Shown: positions 17,868-26,726 of the stretch, piece by piece | Layout of the letters: the number at the start of each line of letters is the position of its first letter | Position numbering within the stretch: position 1 is the first letter of the stretch | The notes under the pieces: model-generated | The model's database searches: none | The model's input: only the letters and a program-made list of their open reading frames with translations | What the model was told of the DNA's origin: nothing | Origin: an uncultured Saprospiraceae bacterium | GTDB taxonomy: Bacteria; Bacteroidota; Bacteroidia; Chitinophagales; Saprospiraceae | DNA length: 64,000 bases | Direction of reading: 5' to 3' | Assembly (NCBI GenBank): GCA_905480605.1 | Contig: CAJQRD010000044.1 | Coordinates: forward strand, 1-64,000 | Position numbers and translations under genes: made by a program

Positions 17868-18989
17868 TTAATGACTCATCATCACTGGCATAACCAACAT
17901 CATAAGTTTTTCTTGTTCATTTTCTTCTGAAGGTAATAGAATTCCTGCTTTATTGGCCGCAGACAACTCTAAGATAATATCATCCGTAGTGATAACACCA
18001 AGCATTTCTACTAAAAACTTAGCATTGAATCCAATTGTCATTGGTTCAGCTTGATAATTACAGCTTACCTGCTCTGTAGCCTCATTAGAAAAATCTAAAT
18101 CTTGTGCAGAAACAGTTAAACTATCTTCTGCCAAGTTCAACACAACTTGATTCGTAGTTTTGTTTGAGTAAATCACAATTCTCTTCAAAGAGTTTTGAAG
18201 GTCTGTACGGCTCAATGTCAATATTTTATCATTGTTGACAGGTATTACCGCATTATAATCAGGAAATTTTGCATCAATCAATCGACTGATAACCAAAGTG
18301 TCTCCTGCTTTGAAAAATATATTCTTGCTGTTAAATGATATTTCCGCTTTTTCAATATCTGAAGAAGAAACTGCATTCTTAAATACTGTCAATCCTTTCT
18401 TAGGAATAACAACAGATTCTGTCAACTCGCTACTCAATCCACCTATGGTATATTTCACCAATTTGTGTGCATCAGTAGAAACAAAAATAACCTTGTTAAA
18501 ATCCAACTGCATCAAAACACCGGTCATTGCCAATCTCAACTCATCAGTACTCGTTGCAAAGATTGTGTTGTTAATCGCTTTAACTAATGAATCACACTCC
18601 AATTCAATCTGATTGGTATTGTCTTCTGAGGGTGTCTCTGGAAAATCATCAGCATTATCTCCTGACAACTTGTACTCGCCGTAAGCTGATTTCAACTTAA
18701 CAACGTTGTTGTCTTTTTCAACCTTAAACTTGATTGGATGATCTGGCAAAGCCTTCAAGGTATCCAATAATATTTTGGCAGGAACAGCTATACGACCATC
18801 TTCACTTCCCATAACAGTAAGTGTAGAAATGATAGTTACTTCCAAATTGGTTGCTGATATAGTAAGGCTTTCACCTGCTAATTCAAATAAATAATCTTCT
18901 AAAATGGGTATTACAGGGTTAGAACTGATCGCACCTGATGCCATTTGTAGCTTTCTTAATAACTCGCTTGACGAAACCTCAAAAATCAT
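17868..18989 (-). CDS. dnaN: DNA polymerase III beta subunit (sliding clamp)
   Basis: 373 residues, the typical clamp length, with three repeats of the DNA clamp fold. Recognisable pieces are the N-terminal MIFEVSSSELLRKLQMASGAISSNPVIPILEDYLF, the DAHKLVKY segment in the middle, FPDYNAVIP at the start of the third domain and the C-terminal LVMPVMM. It tethers replicative polymerase to DNA. A good Bacteroidota promoter lies 46 bases upstream. Here dnaN is separated from dnaA and paired with nadD, and is divergent from an M16-like peptidase gene. Confidence 0.95.
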   Translation of the reverse strand: MIFEVSSSELLRKLQMASGAISSNPVIPILEDYLFELAGESLTISATNLEVTIISTLTVMGSEDGRIAVPAKILLDTLKALPDHPIKFKVEKDNNVVKLKSAYGEYKLSGDNADDFPETPSEDNTNQIELECDSLVKAINNTIFATSTDELRLAMTGVLMQLDFNKVIFVSTDAHKLVKYTIGGLSSELTESVVIPKKGLTVFKNAVSSSDIEKAEISFNSKNIFFKAGDTLVISRLIDAKFPDYNAVIPVNNDKILTLSRTDLQNSLKRIVIYSNKTTNQVVLNLAEDSLTVSAQDLDFSNEATEQVSCNYQAEPMTIGFNAKFLVEMLGVITTDDIILELSAANKAGILLPSEENEQEKLMMLVMPVMMSH

Positions 18990-19034
18990 CTATTATAACG
19001 TTTAGGATTGAAAATAGAAAATAATGCTAAAATA

Positions 19035-19064
19035 CAAAGTTAATCTAATTAAAGTTGCAGTCAA
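19035..19064 (-). promoter_or_regulatory. Bacteroidota-type promoter of dnaN-nadD
   Basis: On the minus strand TTG (19062-19064), a 19-base spacer and TAACTTTG (19035-19042) match the -33 TTG / -7 TAnnTTTG consensus exactly. The predicted start of transcription is about 40 bases before the dnaN ATG. Confidence 0.6.
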
Positions 19065-19138
19065 CAAAGATTGGTTATAGAGAAAAAACCGTACCAATAT
19101 TACAAAAAGCTACACATTAAACTGTCTTTTTTCTCAAC

Positions 19139-19169
19139 AGCTCTGACAGAGCTCCGCTCTGTCAGAGCT
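19139..19169. repeat. CTCTG-N-CAGAG palindrome in a divergent promoter region
   Basis: A perfect 14-pair hairpin with a 3-base loop (AGCTCTGACAGAGC-tcc-GCTCTGTCAGAGCT). Its first 24 bases are identical to 37242-37265. It lies between the divergent dnaN and M16-like genes, upstream of both, so it cannot be a simple terminator for either. Confidence 0.75.
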
Positions 19170-19275
19170 CTGCAAGGTCAAAATAGCCCAACTTTCCTAA
19201 AAAACCAGCATTTTTTCACCTAACAATGCATTTTGTTTATTATAATAGGCACTTTTGCACTTTCAAAAAATATAA

Positions 19276-20550
19276 ATGATAGATCGAGTAAATGGACCAA
19301 TAATTAACAAAGATTTTGACCTTACCGTCAAAAACCTTGAGTCTAGTACTTTGTCCAATGGTATAAAAGTTTATGAGCTTAATAATGGCACACAAGACAT
19401 TGTTAAAATTGACATCATTTTTAAATCCGGGCGTGTCAATGAAACCAAGATTGCCGCATCTAAAGCAGCAATTAGCCTTTTAAGGGAAGGGTCATCAAGC
19501 AAAAACTCTCAAGAACTTGCCAAATTGTACGATTTCTACGGTTGCTCTGTTAAGTTATCTGCTGGCATTGAGTATTCATCTATTACGCTTGTTTGTCTAA
19601 CAAGATACTTTGATAAGATCTGGCCTGAGTGGCTTAACATGGTATTAGAGCCGGCCTATTCGGAAGACGAAATTGTAAAGTATAAAAATGTAACCAGTCA
19701 AAGGCTGAAGGATCAAATTTCTAAGAATGAGATCATTTCTTATAGAATGATTACAGAAAAAATGTTTGGTTCTGACCACCCTTATGGTTACAACACTGAA
19801 CCAGAAAACATTCAAAGTATTACAAAAGAGGATATTTTAAACTTTTATAAAAACAATTGTCAGTTGGATAATTGCTTCATAACTTTAAGTGGCAATTACA
19901 ATGACTCTATTAGAAAGACAATTTTAGATGACTTTTCTAAAATCAAGCATAAATCGACTCCTCAGCTAAATGTCTTTCCAACTCCTACATTTACAAATGA
20001 AACCTTAAAAATTGCAACAAAAAATGAGGCACAAGCCAGTATTAAGCTCGGTTGCCTTTGGGTTGAAAGACAGCATAAAGATTTCAATAAACTAAAGTTT
20101 TTAAATACTGTACTTGGTGGCTACTTTGGTTCAAGGTTAATGAAGAATATCAGAGAAGAAAAAGGGTATACTTATGGCATTTACTCTTCATTTGACGGCT
20201 GGGATAAAGGAGGTTCGTTTTATGTAAGCACAGATGTAAGCAACGAGTTTATAGATCCTACATTAGAAGAAATTTATAAAGAAATTGAAATTTTAAAAAA
20301 CAAGCCTGTTGACATATCAGAAATCGACATGGTCAAAAACTATATTCTTGGTCAGTCTTTACATCTCATCGATGGTCCTTTTGCAACAGCACAGTTGATA
20401 AAGTCTCTTTATGGAACCAACCAATCAATAGAAGGGTTTTATAAAAACATTCGTGAAGTCAAAGAAATTACACAGAATGATATTTTAGAAATGGCCAATA
20501 AATATTTACAAAAAGAAAGCTTTTTGACAGTTTTGGTAGGAAATATGTAA
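19276..20550 (+). CDS. M16 family peptidase homologue without the zinc motif
   Basis: 424 residues, two M16 half-domains. The place where HxxEH should stand reads AAISLLREGSS, so the zinc ligands are lost, while the second-half signature NIREEKGYTYGIYSSF (the Arg/Tyr substrate-positioning segment) is intact. This is the pattern of the non-catalytic partner in heterodimeric M16 peptidases. An active M16 gene lies about 8 kb away at 28698-29954 and is the natural candidate partner; that pairing is an inference. It has no signal peptide, so it is likely cytoplasmic. It precedes the mre operon by about 160 bases. Confidence 0.82.
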   Translation: MIDRVNGPIINKDFDLTVKNLESSTLSNGIKVYELNNGTQDIVKIDIIFKSGRVNETKIAASKAAISLLREGSSSKNSQELAKLYDFYGCSVKLSAGIEYSSITLVCLTRYFDKIWPEWLNMVLEPAYSEDEIVKYKNVTSQRLKDQISKNEIISYRMITEKMFGSDHPYGYNTEPENIQSITKEDILNFYKNNCQLDNCFITLSGNYNDSIRKTILDDFSKIKHKSTPQLNVFPTPTFTNETLKIATKNEAQASIKLGCLWVERQHKDFNKLKFLNTVLGGYFGSRLMKNIREEKGYTYGIYSSFDGWDKGGSFYVSTDVSNEFIDPTLEEIYKEIEILKNKPVDISEIDMVKNYILGQSLHLIDGPFATAQLIKSLYGTNQSIEGFYKNIREVKEITQNDILEMANKYLQKESFLTVLVGNM

Positions 20551-20713
20551 CTCTTTACTTTTCCATGTAAGTTTCTCGGTTTTTAAGTTTTATTTTTATG
20601 AAAAATCGTTTTAAAGCTATAAAAAGAATTAATTATCAATATAATATTTCCATTGTCGCTTTTAGGTACAGTATTTGATTTAATAACAAAGAATTATACT
20701 ATTAATTATATAA

Positions 20714-21745
20714 ATGGGGTTATTTAGTTTTTTTAGGCAAGAGTTGGCTGTTGATCTAGGAACAGCAAACACATTGATCATTGAAAATGGCAAGGTCGTT
20801 ATCAATGAACCTTCTATTGTTGCTATGAATAGAATGACAGGAGAGGTCTTGGCTGTAGGCATGAAGGCCATGCAAATGCATGAAAAAACACATAGCAACT
20901 TGGTTACAATTAGACCATTGAAAGATGGTGTTATTGCGGACTTCCAAGCTGCTGAAGCTTTAATTCATGGTTTGATCAACCTTATTGGAGAACGTAAAAA
21001 ATTCTTCTCCCATTTAAAAATGGTTATTTGTATTCCTTCTGGTATTACCGAAGTTGAGAAAAGAGCCGTTTTTGATTCCGCAGATCACGTAGATTCAAAA
21101 GAAACATATTTGATTCATGAACCAATGGCTGCTGCGCTTGGAATTGGTCTAGACGTTCAAGCACCACAAGGTAACATGATTATTGACATAGGTGGAGGAA
21201 CAACTGAAATTGCTGTAATAGCTCTTTCCGGTATCGTAACTGACCAATCAATAAGAACGGCAGGGGATGAGTTTACAAATGACATCATCGACTTTATGAA
21301 GCGCAAGCACAATTTGTTAATTGGTGAAAGAACAGCTGAAAACTTAAAAATAAAAGTAGGTTCCGCTTTAGAAAACCTATATGACCCACCTGAGCCTGTT
21401 GGGGTAAATGGTCGGGATTTGTTAACAGGAATTCCAAAGCAAGTTATGACTGATTATCATGAAGTAGCTGAAGCTCTAGATAAATCAGTTGCCAAAATTG
21501 AAGAAGCTGTTCTCAAGGCGTTAGAAGACACGCCACCTGAATTGGCCGCAGATATTTATAGAAATGGCATCTACCTAACAGGTGGTGGTGCTTTACTAAG
21601 AGGTCTTGATGAAAGATTGGCTAAGAAAACAAAGCTTACTGTTCATATAGCAGAAGATCCACTAAAAGCTGTAGTAATTGGTACCGGCCTAGCTTTGAAA
21701 AACACTGATATATATACTTTCTTAATGGATAGACAGAGTCTATAA
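20714..21745 (+). CDS. mreB: Rod shape-determining protein MreB
   Basis: 343 residues. The actin-fold motifs are clear: phosphate 1 (VDLGTANTLI, residues 13-22), IDIGGGTTEIAVIAL (phosphate 2), the IHEPMAAALG segment and the adenosine motif LTGGGALLRGL near the C-terminus. MreB forms membrane-bound filaments that steer peptidoglycan elongation. It is the first gene of a cluster with mreC (21 bases on), mreD, mrdA and folA, all on the same strand and tightly spaced. Confidence 0.96.
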   Translation: MGLFSFFRQELAVDLGTANTLIIENGKVVINEPSIVAMNRMTGEVLAVGMKAMQMHEKTHSNLVTIRPLKDGVIADFQAAEALIHGLINLIGERKKFFSHLKMVICIPSGITEVEKRAVFDSADHVDSKETYLIHEPMAAALGIGLDVQAPQGNMIIDIGGGTTEIAVIALSGIVTDQSIRTAGDEFTNDIIDFMKRKHNLLIGERTAENLKIKVGSALENLYDPPEPVGVNGRDLLTGIPKQVMTDYHEVAEALDKSVAKIEEAVLKALEDTPPELAADIYRNGIYLTGGGALLRGLDERLAKKTKLTVHIAEDPLKAVVIGTGLALKNTDIYTFLMDRQSL

Positions 21746-21766
21746 TTATAAAAAGTCAAGTGCTAT

Positions 21767-22597
21767 ATGCGTAACCTTATAAATCTCATATTAAGATACA
21801 GCGCACTTATTCTTTTTTTATTATTGGAATTGGCTTCTTTTATTCTTATTGTTAATTATAATAAGAGTCAGAAAGAAATCTGGGCTCATTCATCCAACCT
21901 GCTCACTGGCAATATCTTCGAAAAAGTTGAAGGTGTGCAAGGGTTTTTCGACCTACAAGAGGTAAACGATAGCCTAATTGCTGAAAATGGTAAACTATTA
22001 GAAACTATAATTAATTATCGTATCAACTCTAAAAACAATTCTTTTCAACGGTTTGAAGAAAAAAACACTGTCTATAATTACAATTTGATTCCTGCTAGAA
22101 TTTGCAACAAAACTCTCAACTTGAGAAACAACTATTTGACCTTGTGCAAAGGTAGTCTTGATAGTCTAGAAGTTGGGATGGGTGTCATCTCTAACAATGG
22201 AGTTGTTGGTATTATAAAAGCGGTATCCAGAGATTTTGCTACAGTACTAATGGTTATCAATAGTGAAAGCAGAATCAGCGCTAAAGTAACAAGTAAAAAC
22301 TATAGTGGCAATCTTGTTTGGGATGATAGCGATATGCGAATTTTAAGTTTGTTAGAGGTTCCAAAACATGCAGAAATAAGTGTTGGTGACTCAATTGGTA
22401 CGAGTGGGTATTCTATCATCTTTCCACCCGACATTCACATTGGTAGAATAAAAGATTACACTTTGGCCGGAGGAAGTAATAATTTTAATATTAAAGTAGA
22501 AATGGAACAAGACATCAGCACTCTTGAATATGTCTATGTTATCAAATATTTAAAAAGTTCAGAAAAGGATACCTTACTACAATTAGAAAATGGATAA
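21767..22597 (+). CDS. mreC: Rod shape-determining protein MreC
   Basis: 276 residues. One N-terminal membrane helix (about 10-30) is followed by a coiled coil (to about 90) and the beta-barrel domain with characteristic motifs YNLIPARICNK, GSLDSLEVGMGVISNNGVVG and GDSIGTSGYSIIFPPDIHIG. MreC is the periplasmic scaffold linking MreB with PBP2 and RodA. It overlaps mreD by 8 bases. The length and order match other Bacteroidota mre clusters. Confidence 0.92.
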   Translation: MRNLINLILRYSALILFLLLELASFILIVNYNKSQKEIWAHSSNLLTGNIFEKVEGVQGFFDLQEVNDSLIAENGKLLETIINYRINSKNNSFQRFEEKNTVYNYNLIPARICNKTLNLRNNYLTLCKGSLDSLEVGMGVISNNGVVGIIKAVSRDFATVLMVINSESRISAKVTSKNYSGNLVWDDSDMRILSLLEVPKHAEISVGDSIGTSGYSIIFPPDIHIGRIKDYTLAGGSNNFNIKVEMEQDISTLEYVYVIKYLKSSEKDTLLQLENG

Positions 22598-23108
22598 GAT
22601 TTGGCAACGAAATATCATTCGAGCCTTCTTTATATTGCTCGTTCAGTTGGTCTTACTTAAAAGGATTGACATCACTTTTGGGGACTTCAATTATATTCAC
22701 TTTACAATTTATCCATTGATCATTGTTTTGTTGCCATATAAAACCAACAAGACATTGCTTGTCTTAATTGGTTTTTTAATTGGTCTGTTTGTGGATCTCT
22801 TTTATGACTCTTTGGGCGTGCATGCTTTTACAACAACCTTTATAGCTTACATTAGAGTTTATGTTCTCAATTTATTATCGCCAACTGAAGGTTATGGTAA
22901 AAACAGTTTAACTTCATATGCATACGGCATTCCGTGGTTTTTAACCTATTTAAGTATTATTTTATTGATGCATCTTCTTGTTCTGTATAGTATAGAAGCG
23001 TTTTCTTTCGTTTATTTAAAAGAAATTATCCTCAGAACAATATTTAGTTTTATAGCATCATTATTTTTACTAACAATTGTACAATTACTTTTTAATCCGA
23101 AGTATTAA
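22590..23108 (+). CDS. mreD: Rod shape-determining protein MreD
   Basis: 172 residues, almost entirely hydrophobic, with five or six predicted membrane helices and a conserved FLIGLFVDLFYDSLGVHAF segment that recalls the MreD family GLLVDLF.....G. It is recognised mainly by this and by position between mreC (8-base overlap) and the PBP2 gene (24 bases on). MreD is a membrane component of the elongasome. Confidence 0.9.
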   Translation: MDKIWQRNIIRAFFILLVQLVLLKRIDITFGDFNYIHFTIYPLIIVLLPYKTNKTLLVLIGFLIGLFVDLFYDSLGVHAFTTTFIAYIRVYVLNLLSPTEGYGKNSLTSYAYGIPWFLTYLSIILLMHLLVLYSIEAFSFVYLKEIILRTIFSFIASLFLLTIVQLLFNPKY

Positions 23109-23132
23109 CCTTAAGTTCTATTAAACTTTTAA

Positions 23133-24983
23133 ATGATAAGTTTTAACAACAAGCAATTGCCCATCATATTAAGTTTCCTTTTAGGGTCGCTTGTTTTGGT
23201 TTACAAACTGGTGGAATTACAACTGATTGATGACACTTATAAAAAATTAGCAGAAAAAACCATTTTAGACAAACAAACTGTCTACCCTTCTCGTGGATTG
23301 GTTTACGATCGTGATGGAGAGGTATTAACCTACAACAAACCAATTTACGACTTAGAAGCCATATACCGGAATGTAAATCCAGAAATGGATACAACTTTAT
23401 TCTGTGAGCTTTTAGAAATAGACAAAGCCACGTTTAAAAAGAAATTAAACAAAAACTGGAAAGATAAAAGATATCATAAGTCCCTTCCTTATACCTTTTT
23501 GTCAAGAATCAATCCCGAAGTATATTCAAAATTTCAAGAACATCTGTTTAGGTTTCCTGGTTTTTATCCCCTAATCAGAAACATAAGGGCATATCCTCAT
23601 ACTACCAGCCCACATATTTTAGGCTATCTCAGAGAAGTGGATAGAATGCTTGTTGAAGATCCAGACAATGGTTATGAAACGGGTGATTATTATGGCGTAA
23701 GTGGTCTAGAAAAATACTACGAGCAATATTTGAAAGGCAAGAAAGGCACAAAGTTTTTGTTAAGAGATAATGTAGGAAGAGAAGTTTCTGCTTTCAATGA
23801 AGGCCGTTTAGATTCTATGGCCGTTGAAGGTCTAGACTTAATAGCTACAGTAGACTTAGATCTGCAAAAGTATTGCGAAAGTTTGATGCAAAACAAAAGA
23901 GGAAGCATCGTTGCTCTGGAGCCTTCTACGGGTGAAATATTAACTATGATTTCTTCTCCTTCATATGATCCAAACTCACTAAACTTAGATGAGGACAGAG
24001 GCAAGGCATTTGCAGGTTTATTGGCCGATAAGGAACAAAAGCCATTGTTTGACAGGTCACTAATGGCACGGTACCCACCTGGTTCAATTTTCAAACCCAT
24101 CTTATCTTTAATTGCATTTCAGGAAGGTGTTTTCAAACCGAATCAAACGGTAACTTGTAATGGTTATTATCAATACAAAACATTTAAATACGGCTGTCAC
24201 AATCATGCCACGCCACATAATGTAAGTAGTGCTTTGATGCACTCTTGTAACAGCTACTTTTTCTCAATGGTAAGGACCATGATAGAAAAAGAAGGTTTTA
24301 ACAATCCAGAGCCAGGACTGAATATACTGGCAAACCATCTTTCCGATTTTGGTCTAGGTAAAAAACTAGGTGTTGACCTTGCTGTAGAATCTACCGGTTT
24401 TGTTCCTAACTCAGATTATTATAAATATCTATACCGCGCAGAAAGAGGTAAGTGGTATTCTACATATATAATGTCGATTGGAATTGGACAAGGGGAACTA
24501 GAACTGACAACCTTACAAATGGCAAACCTGGCTGCTATTATTGCAAATCGTGGTTACTACTACACACCACACCTTATCAAAGGGTTCAGTGATAAGACCA
24601 TGCAAATAGAAAAAAAATACAGGACGCAAAATAAAGTGAGAATAGATGCTGAACATTTTGAACCTGTGATTGATGGCATGCACAAAACAATTACAAGAGG
24701 AACGGGTTACAAGGCATTTGTCCGTGGTATAGATATTTGTGGCAAAACAGGAACCTCTGAAAACTCACAAAGCAACGGTAAGGATCACTCTGTATTTTTC
24801 GCCTTCGCTCCCAAAGATGACCCGAAAATTGCACTGGCGGTATATGTTGAAAATGCAGGTTTTGGTGGAGACATCGCTGCTCCTATAGCAAGCCTATTGA
24901 TAGAAAAATATTTAAATGGTGAAGTGGCACGCTCTGCTTTAGAAAAACGGATCACCAACATCAATTTAATAAAGAACCCATAA
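23133..24983 (+). CDS. mrdA: Penicillin-binding protein 2 (elongasome transpeptidase)
   Basis: 616 residues. An N-terminal membrane helix (about 10-30) precedes the dimerisation domain and the transpeptidase domain. The active-site motifs are complete: SxxK as PGSIFK (Ser318, Lys321), SCN at about 371 and KTGTSEN near residue 538. It cross-links peptidoglycan during elongation in complex with RodA and MreBCD. The rodA gene, which usually follows in Bacteroidota, is not here; folA follows after one base instead. Confidence 0.95.
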   Translation: MISFNNKQLPIILSFLLGSLVLVYKLVELQLIDDTYKKLAEKTILDKQTVYPSRGLVYDRDGEVLTYNKPIYDLEAIYRNVNPEMDTTLFCELLEIDKATFKKKLNKNWKDKRYHKSLPYTFLSRINPEVYSKFQEHLFRFPGFYPLIRNIRAYPHTTSPHILGYLREVDRMLVEDPDNGYETGDYYGVSGLEKYYEQYLKGKKGTKFLLRDNVGREVSAFNEGRLDSMAVEGLDLIATVDLDLQKYCESLMQNKRGSIVALEPSTGEILTMISSPSYDPNSLNLDEDRGKAFAGLLADKEQKPLFDRSLMARYPPGSIFKPILSLIAFQEGVFKPNQTVTCNGYYQYKTFKYGCHNHATPHNVSSALMHSCNSYFFSMVRTMIEKEGFNNPEPGLNILANHLSDFGLGKKLGVDLAVESTGFVPNSDYYKYLYRAERGKWYSTYIMSIGIGQGELELTTLQMANLAAIIANRGYYYTPHLIKGFSDKTMQIEKKYRTQNKVRIDAEHFEPVIDGMHKTITRGTGYKAFVRGIDICGKTGTSENSQSNGKDHSVFFAFAPKDDPKIALAVYVENAGFGGDIAAPIASLLIEKYLNGEVARSALEKRITNINLIKNP

Positions 24984-24984
24984 C

Positions 24985-25485
24985 ATGATTATATCCACAA
25001 TCGTAGCTGTAGGAAAAAACAATGCCATTGGTGTTGACAATGATTTGCCTTGGCATATACCAGCTGACCTAAAATTTTTCAAAGAAACTACATTGGGTTT
25101 TAATGTTTTGATGGGTCGCAAAAGTTTTGACTCTGTTGGTCGCCCCCTACCAGGAAGAACCAATATTGTTGTCACAAGAAACAAGGACTTTTACCACTCT
25201 GGGGTTGTTACCGTCAACTCCATTGAAGAAGGTATCTTATATGCACAAAACAACAATCAAGAAGAACTTTTTATTATTGGAGGTAGCAATATATATGAAC
25301 AAACCCAACATATTTGGAACAAACTATATCTTACTAAAATTGATACCTCTGTAGAAAATGCAACAGCCTTTTTTCCTAAAATAGATTTTTCAAATTGGAA
25401 ACATGAATGGGAAAGAAAACACATAGCGAATGAAAAAAACAAGTTTGATTTTTCGTTTAATTTATATACCCGAGGATTGGAGTAG
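24985..25485 (+). CDS. folA: Dihydrofolate reductase
   Basis: 166 residues, normal length. Motifs are IISTIVAVGKNNAIGVDNDLPWHIPADLKFFK (the active-site Asp lies in the PADLKFFK helix), GFNVLMGRKSFDSVG (NADPH-binding) and IIGGSNIYEQ (the GG-x-x-Y dinucleotide segment). It reduces dihydrofolate to tetrahydrofolate. It starts one base after mrdA and is likely in the mre operon, so it is probably translationally coupled. The folate genes pabB and pabC sit 20 kb further right. Confidence 0.95.
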   Translation: MIISTIVAVGKNNAIGVDNDLPWHIPADLKFFKETTLGFNVLMGRKSFDSVGRPLPGRTNIVVTRNKDFYHSGVVTVNSIEEGILYAQNNNQEELFIIGGSNIYEQTQHIWNKLYLTKIDTSVENATAFFPKIDFSNWKHEWERKHIANEKNKFDFSFNLYTRGLE

Positions 25486-25690
25486 AGTATTTACTTGAAA
25501 TAATGTTGTAGCTCCATTTCATATTTCTAAATTGTTAAGATGTATTTCATCACAACCTTTTATCAGCTACTTCTTCTTATTTAACTTTTACACAGTGTTA
25601 ATGTTTTATTTCAGCTAATTTACCTCGCTAAAACCATTCTGGTCTACGGTTAACCTCATGAAGTAGTTTAATTATTATTAAGGACTTATT

Positions 25691-26419
25691 TTATTGTTTT
25701 TTTAGTAAGTATAAATTGCTTTTCCACTTCATGCCAACACCTAGGTCCTTTTCAATTTTAACAACCTTTAATCCATTTTCAGCAAAGAAGTCCCGCATCT
25801 TCTCTTCTTTTATCCAATGCATTTCAATTACCTCTCGTTTTCTATAATAAATCATTCTAATCAAATTGACTCCTCTTGATCCAATTGCTTTCAATAACCA
25901 ATGTAAAAATAATGGTGGTTGAGTAGGTAGGTTGAAAAATATATAACCATCATCGTTTATTACTCTTTTAAATTCTTTAATATAATTAAGAGTATAGATT
26001 GGACTAATGTGTTGTAAGGTTATAAACGATAGCACAAAATCAAATTGATTAGAAGGTAGTTGAGATAAATCACCTGTATTGTTCACTAAGTATTTGCATG
26101 ATTCTTTAAACTGATTTAATTGATTTGCTTTTTCAATCATCGAGGACGATATATCTACCCCTATTACAGAATCAAACCTTTTTGCAAGTGCTTGTGTTAG
26201 TCGTCCTGGTCCACAACCAAAATCCAATGCAGAATTAAAATTTATTTTTCCATCTAGCTTTAATTCTGAAAATAGCCGATTAATCCAATTTTGCCCTGAT
26301 CCAAAAAATTCTTTTGTGACCCACTTGTTATTAATTTTTGTAGGGCTTGTCATCACAGCCCAAAAAGCATCCTTCTCTCCAAGCCCCTCCCAATTACTTT
26401 TTAATTTGTCTAATTTCAT
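25691..26419 (-). CDS. Class I SAM-dependent methyltransferase
   Basis: 242 residues. The SAM-binding motif I (SALDFGCGPGRLTQAL, about residues 61-76) is intact, followed by VIGVDISSSMIEKA and the post-motif FDFVLSFITLQHI. The first 50 residues and the C-terminal helical part (WLLKAIGSRGVNLIRMIYYRKREVIEMHW) look variable, as expected for substrate recognition. The substrate cannot be told. It is convergent with folA; the gene has no near neighbours that would suggest a pathway. Confidence 0.8.
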   Translation of the reverse strand: MKLDKLKSNWEGLGEKDAFWAVMTSPTKINNKWVTKEFFGSGQNWINRLFSELKLDGKINFNSALDFGCGPGRLTQALAKRFDSVIGVDISSSMIEKANQLNQFKESCKYLVNNTGDLSQLPSNQFDFVLSFITLQHISPIYTLNYIKEFKRVINDDGYIFFNLPTQPPLFLHWLLKAIGSRGVNLIRMIYYRKREVIEMHWIKEEKMRDFFAENGLKVVKIEKDLGVGMKWKSNLYLLKKQ

Positions 26420-26726
26420 TTATTAACCTTCTTACCTCAAGCACAAATTAGATAATACTTTCTAATTGGCGTAGTAATTTTGACAATTGAATAATATAGC
26501 CCGGGGAACTATTCTGTTTATGTTGGTTTGCGACCTGAATGTCGCTCGTTCAAATAATACCTTGTACTATATAGTCTTCTACCTTATCAATTGAATTGTA
26601 GTTGGTTCTACTTTATCGATAATTTGTTCCACGGCGTTCGGTCCTGAGCTTCTACCAGTAAATATTTAAACAATTTTAAGATTTGTATTTGTAACATGAT
26701 TATAGGCTTTACAACATTAATAATTT
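26420..26726. other. Intergenic region without visible gene
   Basis: About 300 AT-rich bases with no open frame of note, no repeat and no clear hairpin. A short GC-richer piece occurs at 26628-26655. Confidence 0.5.
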
